64,000 nt of DNA from Motacilla alba alba (Eukaryota > Chordata > Aves > Passeriformes > Motacillidae): the NCBI RefSeq assembly GCF_015832195.1, contig NC_052017.1, positions 91,538,429-91,602,428 of the forward strand. The letters are read 5' to 3'. Both the position numbers and the translations under genes were made by a program. Every line of letters begins with the position of its first letter. Within the stretch, counting starts at the first letter, position 1. This document shows, piece after piece, positions 12,072 to 22,913 of the stretch. Below the pieces are notes generated by a model. The model made no database searches. It was not told the DNA's origin and worked only from the letters and a program-made list of their open reading frames with translations.

Positions 12072-12237
12072 TAATAAAGGTTTCTTTCACTTTTTAATTT
12101 TTCATTTTTTAAACGTTTTTTCTTTTTGCTTTTTAATTTTTTCCCGGATTATTTTCTCTTCTCCAACTTTTTCATTTTTTTTTCTTTTTTTCCCCCTTTT
12201 TTTCACTCTCTTTTTCTTTTCTTTCGAAACTTTCCAG
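12072..12237 (+). other. Long pyrimidine-rich tract ending in a strong plus-strand splice acceptor
   Basis: The stretch is overwhelmingly T and C on the plus strand, ending CTTTCGAAACTTTCCAG at 12221-12237. This is an excellent 3' splice-site context, but antisense to NR4A3. It sits between two CpG-rich blocks. It could serve an antisense transcript, form triplex DNA, or be a simple low-complexity tract. Confidence 0.4.
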
Positions 12238-13072
12238 TGCGCAGGAGCAAGGAGCAGGTTGCGGGAGGTGCCGCTCACAGAGCGGGCACAAGTGCGAGCG
12301 GCCCTGAGGAGCGTCCGGGCTGCCGCCTGCTTGTGACTGCCCGTGTCCGTGTGTCTTTCGGTGTCCGTGTGTCTGCCTGGGGTACCGGGCTGGCGGCGGA
12401 CGACTCCCCCGCTGTCTCCGCTGGCAGCAGCCGCCCGCCGCCGAGCCCGGTGCCGTGTTTACATTCACCGCCGGCGGCCGGGATGTTCGCGAGTGTCACT
12501 GCAGCCGTGACGGCCGGTGCTGCGCTTGTGCTTCGCACAGAGGGGCTCCGCCGAGCGAGTCCTCCCGACGGACGGGAGCCGGAGCGGACGGGGCGCCTGC
12601 CGCCCCGAGGAGGACGGACCGGCGGCAGCAGCGGCACTTTCGCTTCGCCTCTCGCTCCACCATCCCGCCGCCGGCACCGCCGCGGAGCACACTCCCTCCC
12701 GGGGAGGCAAAGCCGCGGCTGGAGCAGGGCTCGGCGGAAGCCGCGGGCCGGCGGCGCGACGGCCACGTTCGAGCCCGGGATCCCCTTCCCGAGGCGGTGC
12801 GCGCCGTTTTCCCCCCGGGCGCCGGGGCGTCCCCCGCTCCCTCCCTCCCTCCCTCGCTCCCTCCCTGCGGGGCCGCGGCGCTGCCAGAGCCCGCTCCCCC
12901 CGCGGGGGAACCCGCCGGGCTCCCCGCGCGGCCGCGCTTCCCCTCCGGACGCCGCCGGCCCCCGGCGGGGGCCAGCCCGCGCCCCCACGTCACCGCCCTC
13001 GTGCCGCCGCCGCGGCCAATCCACGCACAGGACGCGGCGGGCCCCGTTCCGAGGGGCGGGGCGCGGCGGGGC

Positions 13073-13302
13073 TGACGCACGGCGGCCGCGTCATTGACGC
13101 AAGCGGCGTTGCTAAATTTAGCCCCGCCGGGCCCCGCGCGAGGCGCTCGGGATCGCGCGCGAGGGAGGGGGCGGGGCCGGAGCCCATTGAGCGGCGGCGG
13201 CGGCGGGCGGGAGCGCGGGGATATTTTTGGGACACCCCCCTGCCGGCCCCCCCCGGTTGTGATCCGGCCAAACCAAATATAGATGCGGGCGGGTATTTAT
13301 AG
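13073..13302 (-). promoter_or_regulatory. NR4A3: Upstream promoter module: CREs, MEF2 site, CArG-like box and TATA box
   Basis: On the minus strand, in 5'-3' order, there is CTATAAATAC at 13302-13293 (TATA-like), a CArG-like element CTATATTTGG at 13282-13273 (one mismatch), a perfect palindromic MEF2 site CTAAATTTAG at 13121-13112, and three CRE-like sites (TGACGCAA on the plus strand at 13095-13102, GCGTCA at 13088-13093, TGACGCAC at 13073-13080). An inverted CCAAT box lies at about 13015-13020. CREB, SRF and MEF2 are established drivers of NR4A-type immediate-early genes. This may be a second start site (near 13265) or the enhancer part of the promoter. Confidence 0.5.
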
Positions 13303-14278
13303 CGCCGGCGAGTCCCATTGTCGTGGGGCCACGCCCCCGCCCGGCTTCCTCTGCGCAGGGGGTGGAGTGCGGGGCAGCGCACGGGGACCCCGGCGCGCAC
13401 ACCCATCCTCCCGGTAGCCCCCACGGTGGGGATGGGGGAGGGGGAAAGCCACCGCCGCACGCTGGCGGGGGGTGCCAGACCCGTCTTCCTCCTAAGAAAA
13501 AAAAAGTCTCTTGGTGGCTGTGGCTGGAGTTCCCCTCGGCGCGGCCGGCTCGGTGCGATTCCCTCGGCGCGGCGCGCTGCCTTCCCTCCGTATCGCATCG
13601 CATGCCGTCCCTGCGCGGCCCGCCGGCGAAACACCGCTGACATTCCCGAGCCACGGCCGAGCGCCCCCTGCGCGGGGGGCTGGTGCTGCGGAGGCGGGGG
13701 AGGGGACGGAGGCAGGATCACCCCCCCGCCCCGCCGGCGAGGGACGCGCGTAGCAGCGCGGGTGTTTCCGCGGCGGGGATGCCCCGCTCGGCCCGCCGCG
13801 GCGGGGATACCCCCTGCCTGACGCAACGGAGCGGAGCAGGGGCGGCGGCGGGCACAGCGCATAGCGCCGCGGTGACCTCATGGCAGAAGCGGCGCTGGTT
13901 GGGAGTCCTCCCCCCGCCCCCCCTCCGAAGCAGCCCTCCCTCCCCTCCCGCCTGTTGAGTAAGCGCCGGGAGAAGCGAAAATGCCATGACGGGCCGGTGC
14001 GCTCATCCCCGGTGCTGACACGGCGCGACAAGGGAGATTCCCTTTGATGCCGCTGCCGGCGTGGGCGGCTGAGGGCAAGGGAGGAGAGACAGAGAGAGGG
14101 TGGCACTTTCCGCCCACCCCTCACCCCGGGCACTGGCCCCGATAAAAATACTGCGTTTTCCATGCTGTCATTTCTCCTTTGCATCTCGGCCTCTCTGCTG
14201 GGAAAGGGACTCCGCGGAGCGCCGCCGCCCTCCTCCGGGCCCCTCGCCCCGCTCCGGGCGGGCTACCCCCGAGAGGGG

Positions 14279-14285
14279 TATAAAG
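14279..14285 (+). promoter_or_regulatory. Plus-strand TATA-like box at the upstream edge of the NR4A3 CpG island
   Basis: TATAAAG preceded by GAGAGGGG, in the orientation opposite to NR4A3. It could set a divergent promoter-upstream transcript. Weak evidence: one motif only. Confidence 0.25.
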
Positions 14286-14430
14286 TTCCAGAGTCATCCC
14301 GAAACTCTCAGCTCTGCACCGAAAGTGTGTGCAATACCAAAACGTCGGTGCCAGGTGGACTGTCCTAGAAACCGTATTGCCCCCCCCGCCTTTCCTCCCC
14401 CGGGTACTCCGTGCAACTTCGCAGCTTCCT

Positions 14431-15397
14431 CGAGCTGTTCCTGTCTCCCACGACGTGAAAATATCGTCATGCAAGAAGGCTAAAAAAAAACCCCAACCAA
14501 CAAAACCCACTCCAAACCCAAAACCGGCGGCAAGAGTGTTTTGAAAGCCTTTAAAATAATCTTTGAGGTGCTATTTAAAGAACAGGAAATGGGATGTTTG
14601 GAGAAAATGATTAGAAAGTGGCATTGAGTGCGCTATGGTGCTTCGGGCAGATGCGGGTGTTGTGCAGGGAGCCGGGCACTTGCTCACCGACCGACCCAAG
14701 GCAGTGGTTCCCTCTAGGGAGAGCACGGTCCGCTGTCCTGCAGTTATTTATGACATGAGAGGTCACTCACTATACTCTGTGTGCTTCCCATGAGGCAAAA
14801 AGGAAGTTCATCGTGCAAGGAACTCCCAATCCATTAAGCATAAACACCGAGGCGGGGGTGGGGGCAGAGATAAGGGGTCAGGAACAACAGTAGGCAAATT
14901 GTCTAACTGGTGTGTACACAGCTTGATTCGCTGGAGGCGGCAACGCAGCAGAGAGGGCCAGAAGGATGTCATTCCCAGGGCTTATTGGATAACTCGGAAT
15001 AATAAAACCAGGCACTGCGACAACGGGAGGAAGCCTGCAGCAGTATGAAGGAGGCCTTGGGTGAAATAAAGTTCAAGGAAGTGGGGAAGGTTGTTGAGGG
15101 ACGTTTGACGGGTGCTGCCAGAACTGGGGAGACTGAAGGTTACACTGGGAGCAGACAGTGTGGAGGGGCTGAGGGGTTCACTTCCAGTATCCACGCACGT
15201 TTGCATTTATGGCCAAATAACTTGATGGCAACTCGTTATCAGAATTTGCTTGGCTTCCCCAAGACCAGGGCCAGTCTTTAGGCTGCAGATTTCTGGGGCC
15301 AAGGCAATGAAACGTCACTGTTTTTAGGGTTAGGATACCCAAGTCAAACTTCTGAAATCCTGACTGGCTGCCATCTATCCAGAGGCACCTAAATTGG
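14431..15397. other. Upstream flank, no feature recognised
   Basis: Transition from the CpG island to ordinary flank. No coding frame, CR1 or LTR was recognised. Confidence 0.5.
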
Positions 15398-15669
15398 ACA
15401 GTGATAAGACAAGGGGGAATGGCCTTAGAAGCTGAAGGAGGGTGGGTTTAGATTAGATATTAGGAAGAAATTCTTTACTGCGAGGATGCCGAGGCAATGG
15501 AATAGGTTGCCCAGAGGTGTTATGAATTCCCCACCCCTGGAGGTGTTTAAGACTAGGCTGGATGGGGTTTTGAGCAACATGGTCTGGTGGAAGGTTCCCT
15601 GCCTATGACAGGGGGGTTGGAACTAGATGATCTTTAGGATCCATTCCAACCCAGGGCATTCTATGATAG
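15398..15669 (+). mobile_element. CR1 LINE 3' fragment
   Basis: It reads as the 3' untranslated end of an avian CR1 in sense orientation: gataagacaagggggaatgg, then taggaagaaattctttactg, then gttggaactagatgatcttt, ending near cattctatgatag. The tail ATTCTATGATA is typical of CR1 3' ends. It is 5'-truncated and carries no intact reverse transcriptase. Confidence 0.88.
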
Positions 15670-18639
15670 ATGCAGTAGTACCATAGAAATGGCATCTAGT
15701 CTAACCTCCTATGCAAGGAGTATCCCCTGGCATTTTTTAAAATAAAATTTCCTGTCTTCCTCCAGGATGTAGAAAACTGTTCATCTACCTAAATGCCATT
15801 CTAGGGCAACCCCAAAGAGGACTTGGCTGGTGCACCTAAATTACACAATAGCTCAGTAGTTCCAGCACTTGCACAGAAAACAGCACATTCAAATTCATTG
15901 AGTTTTGTCTGGGGCAGGGAGGCAAGGATGGGAATGGGGAAACTTAACCTACATTCCCCACCTCCCAGGAGATTGCTGTAATCTCTGCATCATTCTGGGT
16001 GGTATCTCAACCACTTCTTTGAAGTGGTGAAACCACTTTCAGGTTTGTGTGCAAGCACTGTAGTCTAGTGCTTCAGGCTGTCTGCAAGGATGGAGGATAT
16101 CTGCCTATCCTATCCATTCCTGCTCCAAGGATGGCTTGTGTTATTTTATATCACACACCTATAGTATAAAAATACTGCCATGGCCTTAAGAGAACTTTCT
16201 TGCCTGATTGAGCATGATTTCTATGTTAAAGTTCCTTTTTCCCTCCATACCTTTCTAGACAACCAATAACCTGGTGATGAGGCCATTCTTTCAGATAAAG
16301 GTCAGTGTGGATTTGAGTCTTCTAAAGATAAAAAAGGAGCTGAATCACAGATCTTCTGTTTCTAGGGAGTGCTGTAATCGTCAGAGCTACAGAAAGTAGC
16401 ACCTGTCTCCTTCCAGCTGTGTTTTTGAAAAATCTCACAGGCGAGGTAGGGTTCTACTAGCCTAAGACTTCCTGCTGTCCTAAACTACATCTCCATGCTC
16501 CAGAGGGGTGGGATTTGGGATACGGCCCTTCTCATTGTGTTGAATTTGGTCTTGTTTTGTACCCTTTCCTCATGCTGCAATCATGTGAAGGGTTAAATGA
16601 TTGATTTGGATTTCTGAATTTGTGGGCATGGGATACTAGAAAAAATACTGCAGTTTTTCATCTTGTCATCTAAAACATCGTTTGATTTAGGTCTGAGTCA
16701 GAATCCTGCCCTTCAGAGGTATTCTGTTGTGCAGAAAATAAATATAACACCTTCTGGTGCTGATCAAGGTGACTAAAGTCTTGAAAATAGGGTATGACCC
16801 TGGTCAGAATGACACCTAGCAGAGTTTGATAGCCTGGAACAGCAGCTCTGCCTCAGCTGCCTTATAACATTAGGCCAGCAGGTTTCTAGATGGGAGGTAG
16901 CACGCTACAAAAGGTTGTCAGGACACCCAGTTTATCACTGCTGGGTTTCCAAACTGAAAAAGGAACTCATTCCGCCTCCTTTGCTTGAAAGGAGCCTTTG
17001 TCATAGAGAGGTCATGATGAGGAAGAGGAGAAGGCCTATCTTAGTCTTTGGTGGTGTATTTGGCAGGCCGTGCCCTGGTAAAACCGAGTTCTAGGCCTCA
17101 GTAAATGAAGTCCCAATATAATCCAGCCTCCTGTCCTACTTTTACAGTCAAACATTTATCTTGTCTTTTCACAACTAGTTAAAGACATGGTTGCATGGTT
17201 TATGCTCAGATTTTCCAAATGACTATAATTGGATTGTGGCCATGCATTGGAAATTTTTGCCCCAAAGGAAGAAATTTTGAGAAAGATTCAAATGATTCAA
17301 ACCCAGTCTTTTATGAATGTTAGAAATATGCACAGTATGCTTTGTTCACAATAGCTCTGTTTTCCCAGACAGAAGCTCCACCAACTGGTGGAATTGCCCT
17401 GGAATTCTGCAATACCACAGATGGGGAGGCTTGAATATTCCTGGACTGACTCAGCCTGTTCACTTTGCCTGGCTTGTAAGACAATAGACGATTCTTCCTT
17501 GGTTGTGGAGATCCAAAATGAAAAGTAAAGGAGGTCACATATTAACAAATGGAACGGCTGCCTTTTAGACAAGCCCACAGACTGAACTGTGATCATATTA
17601 AGCAGAGGGGCTGCTGAGAGTATAATTCCTACTGCCAACATAAGAGCTGATTAGGAATGGGAGAAGCCAGGACCAGACAAGGTTCAGACATGCAAGCACA
17701 GCAGATTATTAAATAAGGAGATGAAGGAGCATTCGGAGGGATCTTAAATTAAGTACATTAATTATGTAATAATGAAGCAGCTTTAAACTGGACTTATAAT
17801 GGATACAAAAGAACTACATTTTGTATTGGCCTTGATACTTTCAAAAGGACAATCTTTCTTGATTGTGCTCACTTGAAGAAAAATGAGAGAATGGGGAAGA
17901 AAAGAAAAAGGCTCAAGCTCATCTTATCCTAGGCAAAGATCTCACAGACTGCAATATTTATTACAAAGAGATGGATTTTAATAAAAGATCAAGGCCATGG
18001 GACTGGTTACAACCACCAAAATTTAATATTTTTCTCTCTATCTCATAATTAATAAAATTACAGCAATTATAATTATTATTTTAAAGTTATTTTTCTGTCT
18101 TCCTTTTGGGCCGTTTATTTCTACATGTAATTATTGACTGGGTTGTCAATCTTTATTTCTAAGAAGGAGTCTATTTACTTACCACATGAAATAATAAACA
18201 AATGCAACTCTATTGTTGTAAAAAATTAATAGTTTATACCGGATAATGATTTAGACTTGTTCAGCAGGCACTGCCTTTTTGGCAGACTTTCTATTTGTGT
18301 TGATAAAGCAACAAGTTGTTACTTACTTACTTTTTCTAAGATCTTTCAAATTTCATCTGCTTTCTATTACATTGACTTTCTGGTTACCCTGTTTGTTTTG
18401 CTCCTAATGATTTCCAAACCTATGGATCTTCCTATGTTATTGAGCATGGAATTTCATTTACTCTCCTACCTCTTCTTGGACTGCATTTTCTCTATTTCCT
18501 GCTATTTCCCTGTCTGTTTCTTTGTCTTCTCACTACTGTGCTATCTGAACTACCCATTCCCAAGACCCAAGGGGTAGCAGTTATTCAGCTGTAGTAGGAT
18601 GAGGGGTTTGAGGAGAGAAGTGAGAGATCCCAGCTGCCA
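15670..18639. other. Gene-free flank
   Basis: No exon or recognisable repeat was identified. Open frames such as 17297-17641 (minus) are short and unlike known proteins. Confidence 0.45.
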
Positions 18640-18770
18640 GGGCAACTGCCTGTCCAGGTTTGCTTTTTGCTTCCTCTCTGTCCTGGCCTTTGTACAATTT
18701 CATTTACCTCTACCTGCTCCGTTTCCCCATCTGTAAAATTATAACAGAATGTTTAGGAAATAAAGGCACA
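18640..18770 (+). mobile_element. Possible MIR-like ancient SINE fragment
   Basis: The segment around 18700-18745 contains ccgtttccccatctgtaaaa preceded by attta-cctct. It resembles the conserved part of MIR/CORE-SINEs (cagtttcctcatctgtaaaatgg in mammals). MIR copies are sparse and old in birds. Identified from memory of the consensus; the ends are approximate. Confidence 0.45.
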
Positions 18771-19385
18771 GAAATGAAAGCTAATTACTATTATTGTTTA
18801 TTTCTTACTAATGCACCAGGCCTTAAACCCCTCAATGGCAGTAATTAATTTTTTTTCTCTCTTGTATAAAAAAAAATGAATCATTTACCTGAGAGGATCT
18901 GGACTATTTCTTTCAAGCTTATCATATCTTAAAGATCAGAAGTGGGCACTAGTATCACGTCACAGGTTAAGAGAGTTTAAGCATCAGCTTTCTTCAATCA
19001 TGTCTAAACCTTCTGGCATCTCTGAATCAGCTGAAATATGCTGCTAGAATGAGCTGATGAAATCAGTTCCATTTCCACCCCCCGCACTATATATGAAAGA
19101 CCAAATTGTGGTGCATGCACCTGAACTTACAGCCCCAACTCCAGGAGCAGGGTGATGAGCTCAGAGTCCAGTCTTTTGGGTTGTGAAAATCGTGAAATCC
19201 AAACTTGAATGAAACTGGCAAGTTGGGGCTGCTGCAGCCCAGAGTGGGCTGGGAATGCCATGCCTGGAGCTGTGTTACACGTGCTCCTCTGTGCAGCCCT
19301 CTGGAGATAGTGGGAATGAGGAGTGCCAAAACAAACGTAGGAACAAAAGGAGCAAAGTGCACTGAGTGCAGGTGTGCTGCTCAGA
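18771..19385. other. Gene-free flank
   Basis: No exon or repeat was recognised in this stretch. Confidence 0.4.
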
Positions 19386-19850
19386 TGTCGCGGTTTAACC
19401 TGGCAGGTAGCTAAGCACCACACAGCCACTGGCTTACACGCCCCATCCAGGAGGATGGAAGAGAGAATTGGGGAAAAAAAATAAAATTAGTGGGTTGTCA
19501 TAAAGACAGTTTCACGCAACAGAAATGGAAGGGAAAGTCTTATTCCTACTACTACCACCACCACTAGTTAGACTATACAAAACAAGCAATGCACAGTGCA
19601 ACTGCTCACCACCTGCTGACCATGCCCAGCCTGTTCCCAAGCTTTCCCCCAGCTTTATGTGCTCAGCATGATGCCATATGGTATGGAATGTCCCCTGGGT
19701 CAGCTGGGATCAGCTGTCCTGGCTATGTCCTCTCACAACTTCTGCATGCCCACTCCACTCACTGGCGGGTTGATGTGAGAAACTGAAAATCCTTAACTTA
19801 GTGTAAGCCCTGCTCAGCAACAAGCAGAACATCAGCGTCTGTTACCAAAA
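19386..19850 (-). mobile_element. Solo LTR of an avian endogenous retrovirus family
   Basis: The plus strand reads tgtcgcggtttaacctggca, then taagcaccacacagcc, then tgctcaccacctgctgacca, then catatggtatggaatgtccc, then aactgaaaatccttaactta. This order is what I recall for an abundant bird ERV LTR read in antisense. No gag or pol lies next to it, so it appears to be a solo LTR. Ends are approximate and no target-site duplication was established. Confidence 0.7.
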
Positions 19851-20199
19851 AACTACACAAAAACTTACAGGTGGAGGTCTGTGTGAGATGATGGTGTGGT
19901 TCAAATGGCAAAAAATTTGAAATATCATAACAAGAAGTGAAAGCCAAACACATCTAAACAGTTTTAGAGAATAATCATCACTGCTTCTGGGGCACGTAGA
20001 GCAGAGATCCAGTTACAGAAAGTCTATGTGTCTCAATGACGGAGATGAGGGGGAGAATGGCAGTGAAGAAATTCCATGCCTTGTCTTCTGCTTGCTTAAG
20101 AAATCCTCCTCTGAGTGTTTGAGCTTCACAAAAGCAAACAGGAAGCACCAAGTGGAACTGAAAGTCAGTGGAGGTGCTCACTGCTGCGCAGATGTGCCA

Positions 20200-20335
20200 T
20201 CCCTGAGCAGAGTTCAAAGCTGGGTTGGAGGGCCCTGATCAACCTGATCCAGCGGAAGGTGTCCCTGATCATGGCAGGGGGGTTGAAACTAGATGCTCTT
20301 TGAGGTCCCTTCCAACCCAAACCATTCTATGATTG
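20200..20335 (+). mobile_element. CR1 LINE 3' end fragment
   Basis: Sense-strand CR1 3' UTR: ggttgaaactagatgctctt, then aggtcccttccaacccaaac, then cattctatgattg. Short and 5'-truncated. Confidence 0.85.
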
Positions 20336-21238
20336 TATGTGTTTCTCTGCTAAAAGGACCTTTGCATGTTCCAAAGCAAGAAGACCAGCAAATGTCTTTA
20401 CAAAGACCTTGTCCTGCACAGTTTGGGCCAATCTCAATACTCTGCCTTACAGAAAGAGAGCAGAATGTTGCATAGCAAGGGAATTAATGAAGAGAATTAT
20501 TCTCCTATTTTGTACTAGGATATGTTTTGTATTTTTATAAGAAATTCGTTGTGGATAATGAGGCAAAAGCTTTGTCATGTTGCAGTTAAAATTGGCAATA
20601 GAAACTAATTAGAAGTTCTGGGCAATTTAAAAAGCAAATCTCATTCCCTTTTCTCTCTTCCCATTCACCAAAGCTTTCATGTGCTGAGTGCAAGAATAAC
20701 TGTGGTGTTTTCACCCTACCAAAATTCCCCACTGATCTTTCTGCGCAGTTGTGGTTCCATACAAGGGGGAAAAAAAAAGCTTCCTGCCATCTGTTCTAAA
20801 TTAGATATCTTTTCCTATTATATTTCCCTGTTTTATTGTTTTTGTTGCTGATGAAGTAGTAAGTTAAATTTTCAGTATTTCTGCCCTTCAGAGTTTAGGC
20901 AATTCCCTTTATTTTCCGTGCTGCTGCTCTTATATTAAGACATAATTTCATGTTTTCAACACAGAAGTAACACCACTAAGCTTTATAATTTTATCATTCA
21001 TTATACCTGTTCCTAGCATGGTATTTAAGTAATGACAAGAACATGAAATCCCCAGTTGGGTCCTTTCTAGCACTGGAGGCCGCTGGATTTCCTCTTTTCC
21101 ATCTCCTATAGCATCATCAACCTAGTAACCAGATTGTCTCACCTACAAACTGCTTTACTATTTACTACTTTTCCACCTAGGCATTAATGGATCTTCTTCT
21201 GTTTAAATGCACATATCTTTTTGGTGCCTGGGAAAGTC
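20336..21238. other. Gene-free flank
   Basis: AT-rich DNA with no recognisable exon or repeat. Confidence 0.4.
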
Positions 21239-21300
21239 CTTCTTGGTCGAAGGTTGGACCGAATGATCCGGAGGTTGCTTCCAACCTTGATGAGTCTGCA
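21239..21300 (+). mobile_element. Short CR1 3' remnant
   Basis: gaaggttggaccgaatgatc followed by gcttccaacctt matches the last part of a CR1 3' UTR. It is very short, at the edge of the upstream CpG island. Confidence 0.5.
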
Positions 21301-21916
21301 GTTTATAAATAGGCTTTTATTAAAAATGGTACCATTTCACGATTCCTTTCTTTCTAGCTGTCCAACTGGCTCTTTAATCGCTTTTCCGTATTACAAACAT
21401 TTCTGGGGGGCTCCACGTCACCCGCAGGATTTGTGTCACACCAGCACTCTCCTCTAAACTCCCTCAACCCCTCATTTCTGCTCAGGCGCTGCTTTCGGGT
21501 TTGTTTTTAAACCTTCACAAAGCAGAGGTTTAGAAGAGCCGCTGCCGCTTCCCCACGTCCCCGAAGAGTTTTGCCGTGTCGTGGGGCGGAACCCAGCCGG
21601 GATTAAGTTCAGCGGCCGTTCCCAGGCAAAGCAGCCGCCGGACGCCAGCTGCGACTATTTACTTTAACCCCTTTTTACCACCGTTTGCCGGGGGCCGCCT
21701 CGGAGGTTGGGGTCGGGGGGAAACCTTCCATTCCCCCGTTCTGCCGGGGCTCTCCCTCCCTCCCTCGCTGTCCCCGCGGGGCGCGGGCAGGTGACAGCGG
21801 CGGCACGCGCGCCCGGTCCCGTGACGCGCGCGCCCGGCTGAGCGGCGCGTGACGGCGGCGGCGGCGCCAGCAGGTGTCCCCGCGCCGCTTCCCGGGACAC
21901 CCGGGGCGGCCCCGGG

Positions 21917-22313
21917 CTGGAAGGGACCGCTGGAGATCATCTAGCGCGAAGGCCCTGCCAAGGCAGGGTCACCTAGAGGAGTTGCACTGGAACGCGTCCT
22001 GGTGGGTTTGGAATGTCTCCAGAGGAGGAGACTCCACGATCTCCCCGGGCAGCCTGTTCCAGCGCTCTGCCGCCCTCAGTGCACAGAAGTTGCTCCTCAC
22101 GGTGATGTGAATGAAACTTGTTGTGATTTGGTTTATGGCTATTGCCTCTTATCCTGCCGATGGGCGCCGCTGGAAAGAGCCTGGCCCCACGCTCTTGTCG
22201 GCCGCCCTGGGGATATTTACGTGCATTAACGAGAGCCCCTCTTCGGTCTTCTCCAGACCCAACAGGTCCAGCTCCCGCAAGCTCTCTTCGTAAGAGAAAC
22301 TCCAGATCCCTCC
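21917..22313 (-). mobile_element. CR1 LINE fragment inside the upstream CpG island
   Basis: The plus strand reads ctggaagggaccgctggaga, then tctccagaggaggagactcc, then gggcagcctgttccagcgct, then ttgcctcttatcctgccgat. This is an antisense CR1 3' region. Unlike the other copies here it keeps many CpGs (gcgcg, acgcgtcc, ccacgatctccccg), suggesting it has sat in unmethylated DNA or is young. Confidence 0.88.
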
Positions 22314-22837
22314 CGGGTCTGTCCTTGGCGCGGGGAAAAACTCCGAGAAGCCTCTTTGCAACTTTCGGGAGCTGGGAAGGGGACAGGACTGTCACCGAGA
22401 CCTGCTCCGGCTCCGTGGAACGGCGCGTCCCTAGCACGGGATGTGCTCGGGCTCCCTTCCCACAGGGGGCTCGCTGGCCCCGCGGGGGAGCCCCGCTCCC
22501 GCCACGCCGGGACACGGCGGTGGGAGGAAGGCGTTCGGAAGCTGCCGTGAGGCCGCACGTCCCACGCAGGCGGCGGGAGGAGCGGCGGCTGCGGAGCGGC
22601 ACCGCCAGAGCCGGGCGGGCGCGGCTGCGCTTCCCGGAAACCCGAGCACCGCCACTTTTACACTTTTTATTTTCCATGGGGGGGTTTCCCCGGGGCGGGG
22701 GGCAGAGGGAGGAGGGGGAATCCCCTCGCCGCCTCCCCGCCCCCGTCACGCGCGGCCCCCCCCCCCACTACCGGCCCTGTCACCTGACGGCGCCCACGCC
22801 CTCCCCCCACCAGCGCGTGCGGACGGCGAACAAACGG

Positions 22838-22900
22838 CCCTTTCCTTTCCTTTCTTTCCTTTTTTTTTTTTTTTAATTTTTTTTCCCCTTTCCCCTCTCC
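22838..22900 (+). repeat. Homopyrimidine tract upstream of the TATA/MEF2 box
   Basis: About 60 nt of T and C with one AA interruption (near 22875), ending 14 nt before CTATAAATAG. Such tracts can form triplex DNA or exclude nucleosomes. Confidence 0.7.
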
Positions 22901-22913
22901 GCCTTCTCCCGGA

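Larger units (their letters stand above)
8230..14430. promoter_or_regulatory. NR4A3 CpG island cluster
   Basis: The stretch is strongly CpG-rich from about 8230 to 9620, 10290 to 11935 and 12240 to 14430. An AT-rich interruption (11935-12015) and a T-rich interruption (12070-12235) lie inside it. It covers the predicted 5' exons and both promoter modules. Long open frames on both strands here come from a lack of stop codons in GC-rich DNA; none resembles a known protein. GC and CpG content were judged by eye. Confidence 0.85.

Noticed and set aside
12275..13097. Long overlapping open frames on both strands (up to 323 codons) in the CpG island
   Set aside because: Low-complexity Pro/Arg/Gly/Ala products in all frames of CpG-rich DNA; expected from scarcity of stop codons, with no known domain.
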